A DNA stretch of 6,340 nucleotides from Actinomycetes bacterium (GCA_023432005.1 JAEYVF010000028.1:1-6340); one strand, 5' to 3'. Counted from the first letter of the stretch, positions 1-5,050 are shown. Notes: generated by a model not told the origin, from the letters alone. Translations and numbers: made by a program.

Positions 1-706
1 CCATGACGACGACGTCGCGCGGCCGGAGCACCGAGCGCCGCGCCCAGCTGCGCGGGGCCTCTCCGCCGAATCCGCGCGCCTCCATGGCGGTCGCGAGCTT
101 GCCGCCGCGGCGCACCGCGAACACGAGGAGGGTGCCGGCCTGCACGAGGAAGCGGCGCACGCGGCCCGTGTCGGCGACGCCGCGCGCGCGACGGGCGAGC
201 CCGAGCGCCTCCCAGTCCTCGAGCAGGAGGCCGACGAGGCGGAGGGCGGCGAGAGCCCCGAGCACGAACCGCGCGGGGAGCCTCGCGAGCTGGGCGAGCG
301 CATCCGCGAGGTCGGTCGGGTCGGTCGTCGCGAACAGCACGACGGCGGGCACGCCGACCGCGAGCACGCGCAGCAGGATCGCGATCGCGAGCAGCACCGA
401 CCCCTCGGTGACCGTCACGGGCCCGAGCGCGAGGAGGGTCGCGCCCCCGTCGACGCCGTAGAGGGCGGTGGCGACGGCGGCGAGCGCCGCCGAGACGAGG
501 ATGGGCGAGGTGCGCACCGCGAGCTGCCGGGCGGAGAGCCCGGCGAAGGGCAGCAGCACGAGCATGACCACGACGACGATGCCCGCCGAGACGAGGTCGA
601 TCGAGAGCACGAGCGTCACGGCGACGAAGAGGGCCACGGCGAGCTTCGCGAGCGGGTTGACGCTCGCGATCCAGCTGCGCCGGATCTCGGGCACGACGAG
701 GCTCAC
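1..706 (-). CDS. ykoC: ECF transporter T component (EcfT/YkoC-like), 3' end cut by window edge
   Basis: This is the membrane coupling subunit of an energy-coupling factor transporter; it links the substrate-binding S component to the ATPases. Reading the minus strand from GTG at 706 gives 235 uninterrupted residues that run off the window. Hydrophobic segments lie at about 18-55, 66-84, 102-126 and 145-162. The two short cytoplasmic Ala-Arg-Gly motifs that grip the ATPases in this family are present: ARG at 174-176 (in LARRARGV) and ARG at 210-212 (in AMEARGFGG). The GTG start shares bases with the TGA stop of the ATPase gene (GTGA, 703-706), a sign of translational coupling. YkoC-type proteins are about 250-270 residues, so probably only a short C-terminus is missing. 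The YkoC assignment, rather than a generic EcfT, rests on the ykoE-like partner and the upstream TPP riboswitch. Confidence 0.9.
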   Translation of the reverse strand, partial: MSLVVPEIRRSWIASVNPLAKLAVALFVAVTLVLSIDLVSAGIVVVVMLVLLPFAGLSARQLAVRTSPILVSAALAAVATALYGVDGGATLLALGPVTVTEGSVLLAIAILLRVLAVGVPAVVLFATTDPTDLADALAQLARLPARFVLGALAALRLVGLLLEDWEALGLARRARGVADTGRVRRFLVQAGTLLVFAVRRGGKLATAMEARGFGGEAPRSWARRSVLRPRDVVVM

Positions 707-2184
707 GGCGCGACCTCCCGTGCCGCGGCCGCCGCGAGCACGAACCGCTCGTCGGCGAGCGCATCGACGAGCGCGGCGTCGTGGGTGACCGTCACGAGAG
801 CCGTGCCCTCCGCGACGAGCTCGTCGAGCAGCCGCACGAGCTCCGCCCAGGTGAGCGCGTCCTGGCCGAAACTCGGCTCGTCGGCGACGAGCACCCGGGG
901 GGCGGTCGCGAGCGCCGTCGCGACCGAGAGACGGCGCTTCTCGCCGCCCGAGAGCGTGAAGGGGTTGGCCTCGAGCAGCGCCGTGAGCCGCAGGCGCTGG
1001 GCCAGCCGGTCGCGCACGGAGGCGACCTCGGCATCCGGGAGCTTGAGGGCGCGGGGGCCCACCTCGAGCTCGTCGCGCACGCTGCCGCGCAGGAACTGGT
1101 GCTCGGGATCCTGGAAGACGGTGCCGATGCGCGCGGCGAGCTCGCGCGAGCGCCAGCGGATGGGCGCGGGGCCGAGCTTCCCGGCGAGCGTCGGCAGGGC
1201 GGTGACCCCGCCCGCGACGGGCGTCAGGAGCCCCGCGAGCGTGAGGCCGAGCGTCGACTTGCCCGCCCCGTTCGGCCCGAGGATGGCCGTCGTGCGCCCG
1301 CCGCGCACCGTGAGCTCGATGCCGTCCGCGGCCGTGCGCGGCTGCCGCTCGCCGAAGCGCCTGCGGCCCACCGCGAGGCCCTCGGCCACGAGCAGCTCGG
1401 GCGCGTCGGCCGGGCGGCTCCCGCGCGGCACGACGGGATGCCGGCCCGGCACCCAGATGCCCTCCGCGGCGAGCTCCGCGCCTCGCGCAACGAGCACGGC
1501 ATCCGGGGCGCCGTCGGCGCGCACCCCGCCGCCCGGCTCGAGCACGACCACGCGGTCGACGAGGTCGACCCAGGTCTCGACGCGGTGCTCGACGACGATC
1601 AGCGTCGTGTCGCGGTCGGCGACGAGGCGCGCGACGGCATCGCGCACCTCGACGACGCCGTCCGGGTCGAGATTCGCCGTCGGCTCGTCGAGCAGCACGA
1701 GCCCCGGCCGCATCGCGAGCACGCTCGCGATCGCGAGGCGCTGCTTCTGGCCGCCCGAGAGCTCGGAGCTCGGATGCTCGAGCGGCAGGTCCAGGCCCAC
1801 TGCATCGAGGGCCTCGCGCACGCGCCGCCAGATCTCGTCGCGCGGGAGGCCGAGGTTCTCGCAGCCGAAGGCGACCTCGTCGCCCACGCGCGCGAGCACG
1901 GTCTGGCCGTCGGGATCCTGCAGCACGAGTCCGACCCGCCCACGGGCCGCCTCGGGGCGGCGGCCGTCGACGAGCAGCTCCCCCGTGCGGTCGCCGTCCT
2001 CGGCGTCGCCGAGCACGCCCGCGAGCCCCGCGAGCAACGTCGACTTGCCGGCGCCCGAGGCCCCGAGCAGCAGCACGCGCTCCCCCGGCTCGACGTCGAG
2101 GTCGAGCCCGGACACGGCCGGACGGGGCCGGTCGCCGTGGCGCCAGCCCCATCCGCGTGCCGCGACGCGCGCTGCCGCGGTCAT
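703..2184 (-). CDS. ykoD: Fused double ATPase of thiamine/HMP ECF transporter (YkoD-like)
   Basis: This 493-residue protein carries two complete ABC ATPase domains in one chain and powers the YkoEDC transporter at the inner membrane face. Domain 1: Walker A GASGAGKST (41-49), Q-loop Q89, signature LSGGQ (142-146), Walker B LVLLDEP (162-168), switch His200. Domain 2: Walker A GPNGAGKST (303-311), Q-loop Q358, signature LSGGE (411-415), Walker B VLVADEP (431-437), switch His468. The D-loop of domain 2 reads FGQD where domain 1 has the usual NLDPD, so the halves have diverged, but no catalytic motif is lost. The frame is open upstream to 2289, which would overlap the previous gene. I chose ATG at 2184 because GAGAGAG (2194-2200) sits 9 bases ahead; ATG at 2190 is the alternative. 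It starts 28 bases after the S-component stop and overlaps the T component by 4 bases. Fusions of the two ATPases are normal in this family. Confidence 0.93.
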   Translation of the reverse strand: MTAAARVAARGWGWRHGDRPRPAVSGLDLDVEPGERVLLLGASGAGKSTLLAGLAGVLGDAEDGDRTGELLVDGRRPEAARGRVGLVLQDPDGQTVLARVGDEVAFGCENLGLPRDEIWRRVREALDAVGLDLPLEHPSSELSGGQKQRLAIASVLAMRPGLVLLDEPTANLDPDGVVEVRDAVARLVADRDTTLIVVEHRVETWVDLVDRVVVLEPGGGVRADGAPDAVLVARGAELAAEGIWVPGRHPVVPRGSRPADAPELLVAEGLAVGRRRFGERQPRTAADGIELTVRGGRTTAILGPNGAGKSTLGLTLAGLLTPVAGGVTALPTLAGKLGPAPIRWRSRELAARIGTVFQDPEHQFLRGSVRDELEVGPRALKLPDAEVASVRDRLAQRLRLTALLEANPFTLSGGEKRRLSVATALATAPRVLVADEPSFGQDALTWAELVRLLDELVAEGTALVTVTHDAALVDALADERFVLAAAAAREVAP

Positions 2185-2212
2185 GCGCATCCGCTCTCTC
2201 GTGCGATCGGCC

Positions 2213-2845
2213 TCAGGATGCCGGCTCGCGTTCCGGGGTCGGCTCGGCCGCGACGCGCCGACGCCCCGCCGCGAAGCGGCTGAGCGCACCGGCCCGCGCG
2301 AGGGCGCGCACCGCGAGCCACGACAGCACGCCGACGACGACGCCCGACACGATCGCCGAGACCGCGTAGATGAGCTTCGCGGTCGGGTCGAAGGCCGCGA
2401 TCGAGGTGAAGGTGGTGTCGAGGAAGGCGACCGCGACTCCGGCGCCGAGGCCCGCGAGCGGCGCGACCCAGAACGCCCACACGCGGTACAGCAGCACGGC
2501 GAACACGAGCTCCGCGCCGAGGCCCTCGACGGCGCCCCAGATGAGGGTCTCGAAGCCCCACTGGGTGCCGATGATCGCCGAGACGGTCGCCGCGACGACC
2601 TCGGTGAAGACGGCGGCGCCGGGCTTGCGGATGACGAGGCCGCCGAGGATGCCCGCGAACAGCCAGCCGCCCGCGAGCAGGCCCGAGAGGCCGGGCGAGA
2701 AGGCGAGCAGGGTGCTGAGCGGGGTCCAGGCGAGGCCCCACGCCCAGAACAGCACGCCGGAGGCGACGCCGAGGACGGCGGCGGTGACGATGTCGACGAC
2801 GCGCCAGCGCCAGAGGGACGGACGGTCGATGGTTGCGGTGGTCAC
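2213..2845 (-). CDS. ykoE: ECF transporter S component, YkoE family (thiamine/HMP)
   Basis: This 210-residue integral membrane protein is the substrate-binding subunit of the ECF transporter, expected to bind thiamine or its pyrimidine precursor HMP. About six hydrophobic segments are visible, at roughly 17-37, 54-72, 80-96, 106-121, 123-144 and 157-178, followed by a basic, hydrophilic tail. The N-terminal WRVVDIVTAAVLGVASGVLFW stretch (residues 14-34) is typical of YkoE proteins as I remember them. The family is sometimes labelled ABC_cobalt, but the TPP riboswitch just upstream argues for thiamine. The frame stays open far upstream, through the riboswitch to 3229, so the start must lie after the riboswitch. 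GTG at 2845 is chosen because GAAAGGG (2853-2859) lies 7 bases before it and residues upstream make no family sense. Order S-ATPase-T matches Bacillus ykoE-D-C. Substrate choice between HMP and thiamine cannot be read from the sequence. Confidence 0.88.
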   Translation of the reverse strand: MTTATIDRPSLWRWRVVDIVTAAVLGVASGVLFWAWGLAWTPLSTLLAFSPGLSGLLAGGWLFAGILGGLVIRKPGAAVFTEVVAATVSAIIGTQWGFETLIWGAVEGLGAELVFAVLLYRVWAFWVAPLAGLGAGVAVAFLDTTFTSIAAFDPTAKLIYAVSAIVSGVVVGVLSWLAVRALARAGALSRFAAGRRRVAAEPTPEREPAS

Positions 2846-2848
2846 TTT

Positions 2849-2879
2849 CGTGCCCTTTCGTGTCTCTGAAAGTGGCACG
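2849..2879 (-). promoter_or_regulatory. Hairpin burying the ykoE ribosome-binding site (likely riboswitch expression platform)
   Basis: On the minus strand CGTGCC (2879-2874), one bulged A (2873) and CTTTC (2872-2868) can pair with GAAAG (2859-2855) and GGCACG (2854-2849), giving 11 pairs around an 8-base loop. The 3' arm contains the GAAAGGG Shine-Dalgarno site and ends 3 bases before the GTG start codon. A hairpin placed like this blocks ribosome binding, so it is read as the OFF state of the leader. There is no U-run after it, so it is not an intrinsic terminator. Pairing is seen in the sequence; the regulatory role is inferred. Confidence 0.72.
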
Positions 2880-2885
2880 GGTGGG

Positions 2886-2903
2886 CGACCGCGGATGCGG
2901 TCG
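2886..2903 (-). promoter_or_regulatory. Short GC hairpin between riboswitch aptamer and SD hairpin
   Basis: A perfect 7-bp stem (CGACCGC with GCGGTCG, loop ATCC) lies between the end of the TPP aptamer and the SD hairpin. It has no following U-run. It could be a spacer helix or a pause site in the leader; its role cannot be read from sequence alone. Confidence 0.4.
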
Positions 2904-2908
2904 GGCCC

Positions 2909-3000
2909 CGAGATGCCTCCCTGCGCCGGCATGATCCGGATCAGGTTCGACGGTCGAAGCTTGGATGAGCTTCCTCTCAGCCCGGCACACCGGACTCCCG
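2909..3000 (-). promoter_or_regulatory. TPP (thiamine pyrophosphate) riboswitch aptamer, THI element
   Basis: On the minus strand the leader holds both hallmark blocks of the THI element. CTGAGA is at 2980-2975. The long conserved block at 2946-2918 begins ACCTGATC, continues through GGATCATGCC and ends GCGCAGGGA. A CCGG/CCGG stem (2993-2982) precedes CTGAGA, and a 6-bp GAAGCT/AGCTTC hairpin (2973-2956) forms the variable arm. The closing helix is weaker but possible between CGGGA (3000-2996) and TCTCG (2912-2908), so the outer ends are approximate. Known riboswitches of this class bind thiamine pyrophosphate and repress thiamine synthesis and uptake genes. Its position 64 bases before ykoE fits control of the ykoEDC transporter. 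Which output it uses is discussed under the SD hairpin. Confidence 0.95.
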
Positions 3001-3012
3001 TGTTCACCGCCC

Positions 3013-3018
3013 AGTCTA
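3013..3018 (-). promoter_or_regulatory. Candidate -10 box for the riboswitch-ykoEDC transcript
   Basis: TAGACT on the minus strand (3018-3013) matches the TAnnnT pattern of a -10 box and would start transcription near 3005-3006, just before the aptamer. No convincing -35 box is seen; the region about 17 bases upstream falls within the palindromic repeat. The location fits; the motif is weak by itself. Confidence 0.45.
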
Positions 3019-3030
3019 CGCCGAACCGGA

Positions 3031-3067
3031 TGGTCGAGGAGCGCCGCGGAGCGCGACGTCTCGACCA
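3031..3067. repeat. 37-bp palindromic intergenic repeat (GGTCGAG type)
   Basis: TGGTCGAG (3031-3038) is the exact reverse complement of CTCGACCA (3060-3067). Inside, GCGC (3041-3044) can pair with GCGC (3051-3054) around a six-base loop. The word GGTCGAGGAGCGC followed by a GC core and GTCTCGA recalls a palindromic repeat scattered through intergenic regions of Microbacteriaceae genomes; that is from memory and unchecked. Here it fills the gap between two divergent transcription units, with a candidate -10 box on each side. It could act as a small mobile (MITE/REP-like) element, a protein binding site or a structural barrier. Confidence 0.65.
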
Positions 3068-3076
3068 CCCCCTCGC

Positions 3077-3082
3077 TACACT
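3077..3082 (+). promoter_or_regulatory. Candidate -10 box for a leaderless EXPERA-protein transcript
   Basis: TACACT fits the TAnnnT -10 pattern and ends 7 bases before the ATG at 3090, so transcription would begin at or next to the start codon. No Shine-Dalgarno site precedes that ATG (the upstream bases are CTTCCCGCC), which fits a leaderless mRNA, a common form in actinobacteria. No clear -35 box. Confidence 0.5.
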
Positions 3083-3089
3083 TCCCGCC

Positions 3090-3596
3090 ATGCCCGACGC
3101 CGTCGTCAACCTGCCCCTTCGCGGTCGACCCTTCGACATCTTCTTCGCCGTGATGTTCACGATCTTCATCGTCACCTCGTGCATCGCGGACATGCTGCCC
3201 ACCCTGGGCGTCGACTTCTCGCGACCCACGGGCCAGTTCCTCGTCGACTCGAACTACTGGTACGCGCACGACGCCGATCCGCTCTTCATGCACCCGCCCG
3301 TCTGGATGCGCATCGTGACGGGGCTCTCGGCCTTCGTCTACCTCGCCTTCTACCTCGTGCTCGTGCCGGCCCTCATCCGCGGCTGGAACTGGATCCAGCT
3401 GCCCGCCGTCATCTACGCGACCGCGATCAGCGTCATCACGGGCGTCATCGTGTTCGGCGTCGAGTTCTTCGGCGAGCCCGAGTTCCAGACCCAGAACCCC
3501 GCGAAGTTCCTCGCCTTCAACCTGCCGTACGTGCTCATCCCGTTGCTGCTCCTCGTCCGGATGCGGAAGCCGCTCCCGTTCACCCGGCGCTTCTAG
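3090..3596 (+). CDS. EXPERA-domain (TMEM97/EBP-like) four-helix membrane protein
   Basis: This 168-residue protein has four membrane segments at about 15-36, 73-97, 104-125 and 141-158. It resembles human TMEM97 (sigma-2 receptor), as I recall its sequence, along most of its length. Shared marks are NYWYAHDADPLF (55-66, against a WYAK..DPLL stretch), HPPVW (68-72, against EPPAW), WIQLPAVIY (101-109, against WIRTPAIIY) and LPYVLIPLLLL (145-155, against APYLLIPFILL). EXPERA proteins form a small-molecule/sterol pocket inside the helix bundle; TMEM97 acts in cholesterol and NPC1 biology and EBP is a sterol isomerase. Asp34 and Asp63 align with the TMEM97 pocket aspartates, but the Glu that follows in TMEM97 is Ser80 here. 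The frame is open upstream to 2370; ATG at 3090 is chosen because similarity begins soon after it and a -10 box sits just ahead. Bacterial function and ligand are unknown; no sterol gene lies nearby. Confidence 0.8.
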   Translation: MPDAVVNLPLRGRPFDIFFAVMFTIFIVTSCIADMLPTLGVDFSRPTGQFLVDSNYWYAHDADPLFMHPPVWMRIVTGLSAFVYLAFYLVLVPALIRGWNWIQLPAVIYATAISVITGVIVFGVEFFGEPEFQTQNPAKFLAFNLPYVLIPLLLLVRMRKPLPFTRRF

Positions 3597-3633
3597 AGGG
3601 TGCGAGACTGGTCTACCGATCCAGGAGGCCCCC

Positions 3634-3837
3634 ATGAAGCGCTGGCAGCGCATGCGCGTGTTCGTGCTGCAGGGGCTGAACGCCGTGTTCGGCGTCGTGC
3701 TGCTCGTGTTCGGCCTCGCGAACGGCCTGCAGCCGGTCGCGATCCTCGGCGTCGTGTTCATCGCGGCCGCGATCGTGCTCGTCGTGCTCGCGTGGCGTCA
3801 GCGGGTCACCGACCCGAAGCCGCGCGATCCCCGCTAG
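3634..3837 (+). CDS. Small two-helix membrane protein, function unknown
   Basis: I do not recognise a family for this 67-residue protein. A strong AGGAGG (3623-3628) lies 5 bases before the ATG, the best ribosome site in the window, so it is very likely translated. It has a basic amphipathic start (MKRWQRMR), two hydrophobic segments at about 9-28 and 33-53 joined by a short NGLQP turn, and a basic, proline-containing tail (54-67). Both ends are probably cytoplasmic given their positive charge. It starts 37 bases after the EXPERA gene on the same strand with no terminator between, so the two may share a transcript. It could be a small accessory subunit or a stand-alone membrane protein. Confidence 0.75.
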   Translation: MKRWQRMRVFVLQGLNAVFGVVLLVFGLANGLQPVAILGVVFIAAAIVLVVLAWRQRVTDPKPRDPR

Positions 3838-3853
3838 CGCAGCTCGTGGCGCC

Positions 3854-3859
3854 TACACT
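3854..3859 (+). promoter_or_regulatory. Candidate -10 box for a leaderless transcript of the 99-aa gene
   Basis: TACACT, the same hexamer as before the EXPERA gene, ends 6 bases ahead of the GTG at 3866, and there is no Shine-Dalgarno site in between. Transcription would start at the GTG or within a base of it. No clear -35 box is visible. Confidence 0.45.
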
Positions 3860-3865
3860 GGCGCT

Positions 3866-4165
3866 GTGACCGAGCCCTTCGCCCAGCTGCTGCACGGCCT
3901 CGCCGTCGCGCTCGGCGTGCTCGGCATCCAGGCTCCGGGTTCCGTGCTCGCGACGCTCGGCGCGATCGCGCTCGTCGGCGCCCTCGCCGCCGCGATCCTC
4001 GCGCTCGTGCGGGCGACGCTCGCCTCCGCGCCCCGCCACATGACGGTGGGGCTGCGCGCCCGACGCCACGCCGTGCTGCTCGGGCACCTGCCCGACGCCT
4101 CGCACCCGGATGCGCGCGGTCACGTGCGCTCGCGGGCTCCCGGTCGGCTCCTGCCGGCCGCCTGA
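3866..4165 (+). CDS. Short membrane protein resembling DUF6412, upstream of YidC paralogue
   Basis: This 99-residue protein has a hydrophobic N-terminal half with likely membrane segments at about 8-24 and 27-52. A basic cytoplasmic-looking tail follows, with the motif PDASHPDARGHVRSRAPG (76-93). A tail with an Asp-rich word followed by RGHxRxRAPG is what I remember for DUF6412, short actinobacterial proteins often encoded just before a second YidC-like insertase; this match is from memory. The next gene here is indeed a YidC homologue, 85 bases on. GTG at 3866 is chosen as the first start of the frame; it has no Shine-Dalgarno site but a -10-like TACACT ends 6 bases ahead, suggesting leaderless translation. 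Function is unknown; a role in membrane protein insertion is suggested only by the neighbour. The tail has no paired Cys/His metal site. Confidence 0.7.
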   Translation: MTEPFAQLLHGLAVALGVLGIQAPGSVLATLGAIALVGALAAAILALVRATLASAPRHMTVGLRARRHAVLLGHLPDASHPDARGHVRSRAPGRLLPAA

Positions 4166-4250
4166 CGCGCACCCGCGCCCCTGCTCCTGCTCGTGCGGAG
4201 CCGGGCGGCCAGACGATCTCGCCTGTCCGCATCCGACTCCAGGAGCATCC

Positions 4251-4973
4251 GTGAACCTCTTCGACCTCCCGCCCATCGCCGCGATCCTCGCGGCCTCCGC
4301 CGACGCGCTCGCCGCGCTCGGCACCCTCGTCACCCCCGCCGGCGCGATCGTGCTCGTCACCCTCGCCGTGCGCGCCCTGCTCATCCCCGTCGGCGTCTCC
4401 CTCGCGAGGGGCGCGCAGGGGCGCCGCCGCATCGCACCGCAGCTCGCCGAGCTGCAGCGGCGCTATAAGTCGAACCCCCAGAAGCTGCAGAAGGCGACGC
4501 TCGAGCTCTACGCCGCCGAGAAGGTGTCGCCGCTCGCCGGCTGCCTGCCGATGCTCGCGCAGGCGCCCGTCATCTCGCTCGTCTACGCGCTCTTCGCCTC
4601 CGCGACGATCGCGGGCGAGCCCAACCGGCTGCTCGGCGACGCGCTCTTCGGCGCTGGGCTCGGGCGGCACCTGATCGACGTCGGCTCAGGCTTCCAGCCG
4701 AGCGACCTCGTGTTCGTCGTGCTCTTGCTCATGCTCGCGCTCGTCGCGTGGCTCAACCGTCGCCTCGCGCTGCGGGATGCGGCGCTCGCGCCCGCTCCCG
4801 CGCCGGACGCCCCAGGTGCAGCGCTGCTCAACCCGCGCGGGCCGCTCAGCTGGGCTCCGTTCCTCGTGCTCGTCGCGGCGGCGTTCGTGCCCCTCGCGGC
4901 GACGCTCTACCTCACGGTCTCGGGCGCCTGGGCCTACGTCGAGCGTCGAATCCTGCGCCACCGCTACCCCTGA
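4251..4973 (+). CDS. YidC/Oxa1-family membrane protein insertase, short paralogue
   Basis: This 240-residue protein belongs to the family that inserts proteins into the cytoplasmic membrane. Seen in order: TM1 at about 28-50 with the conserved hydrophilic-groove arginine (Arg41 in VRALLIPV); the cytoplasmic C1 hairpin with IAPQLAELQRRYK (61-73) and KVSPLAGCLPMLAQAP (91-106); TM2 at about 97-120; TM3 at 151-168; a C2 loop with an Ala-Pro-rich stretch (178-191); and a TM4-TM5 hairpin at 201-232 with PLAATLYLTVSG. It lacks the lipoprotein-type signal with cysteine and the long tail of standard actinobacterial YidC. It is also not beside rnpA/rpmH/jag, so it is probably a second copy. AGGAG (4241-4245) lies 5 bases before the GTG start; the frame is open further upstream but without a site that good. 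Substrates cannot be inferred. The preceding DUF6412-like gene is its likely partner. Confidence 0.88.
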   Translation: MNLFDLPPIAAILAASADALAALGTLVTPAGAIVLVTLAVRALLIPVGVSLARGAQGRRRIAPQLAELQRRYKSNPQKLQKATLELYAAEKVSPLAGCLPMLAQAPVISLVYALFASATIAGEPNRLLGDALFGAGLGRHLIDVGSGFQPSDLVFVVLLLMLALVAWLNRRLALRDAALAPAPAPDAPGAALLNPRGPLSWAPFLVLVAAAFVPLAATLYLTVSGAWAYVERRILRHRYP

Positions 4974-4977
4974 GCCT

Positions 4978-4994
4978 CTCCGGAAGTTTCGGAG
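4978..4994. repeat. Imperfect 17-bp palindrome just after the yidC stop
   Basis: CTCCGGAAG followed by TTTCGGAG is palindromic with one mismatched pair around a single central base. It begins 4 bases after the YidC-paralogue stop codon. The right half is also the first copy of the TTTCGGAG direct repeat upstream of the dehydrogenase promoter. It has no T-run, so an operator half-site pair is likelier than a terminator. Confidence 0.4.
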
Positions 4995-5015
4995 ACAGAA
5001 ACGGATCTTTCGGAG
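4987..5015 (+). repeat. Direct repeat of TTTCGGAG, 21 bp apart, upstream of the dehydrogenase gene
   Basis: TTTCGGAG occurs at 4987-4994 and 5008-5015, start to start 21 bp, which is two helical turns, so a bound protein would meet both copies on the same face of the DNA. The second copy covers the expected -35 position for the TAAAGT box at 5032. This is the usual layout of an activator or repressor site; no regulator family is recognised. Confidence 0.5.
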
Positions 5016-5031
5016 CGAGCGCTTCGTCCCC

Positions 5032-5037
5032 TAAAGT
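5032..5037 (+). promoter_or_regulatory. Candidate -10 box for the dehydrogenase gene
   Basis: TAAAGT fits TAnnnT in an AT-richer pocket of a very GC-rich window and would start transcription near 5044, giving a leader of about 22 bases with AAGGAG at 5054-5059 before the ATG at 5066. The region 17 bases upstream reads TTCGGA (5009-5014), only a partial match to TTGACA and inside the TTTCGGAG repeat, so an activator or alternative sigma factor may be involved. Confidence 0.55.
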
Positions 5038-5050
5038 TGCCAGCGGCAAC
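5036..5050. promoter_or_regulatory. Perfect 15-bp dyad at the expected transcription start (candidate operator)
   Basis: GTTGCC (5036-5041) and GGCAAC (5045-5050) are exact reverse complements around AGC. The dyad overlaps the end of the -10 box and the predicted start, where a repressor would block RNA polymerase. In RNA it could also fold, but a 3-base loop and a start point within it make DNA binding the likelier role. The cognate regulator is unknown. Confidence 0.5.

Noticed and set aside
2213..2845. Cobalt uptake as the function of the S component
   Set aside because: The family carries a cobalt-related name in some databases, but the operon is headed by a clear TPP riboswitch, not a cobalamin riboswitch, and shows no CbiM/CbiN-like partner.
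781..2869. Plus-strand open frames of 500 and 694 residues opposite the transporter genes
   Set aside because: They are antisense to ykoD and ykoE, whose motifs are unmistakable. Their translations are low-complexity Arg/Ala/Ser/Glu-rich with no recognisable domain, the usual by-product of extreme GC3 bias.
2886..2903. GC hairpin as an intrinsic terminator of the riboswitch
   Set aside because: The stem is perfect, but the bases after it on the minus strand are CCCACCCG, not a U-run, so Rho-independent termination is unlikely.
3806..4670. Minus-strand open frames of 208 and 278 residues opposite the YidC region
   Set aside because: They are rich in Arg/Gly/Glu/Ala without domain or ribosome site, and overlap two supported plus-strand genes.
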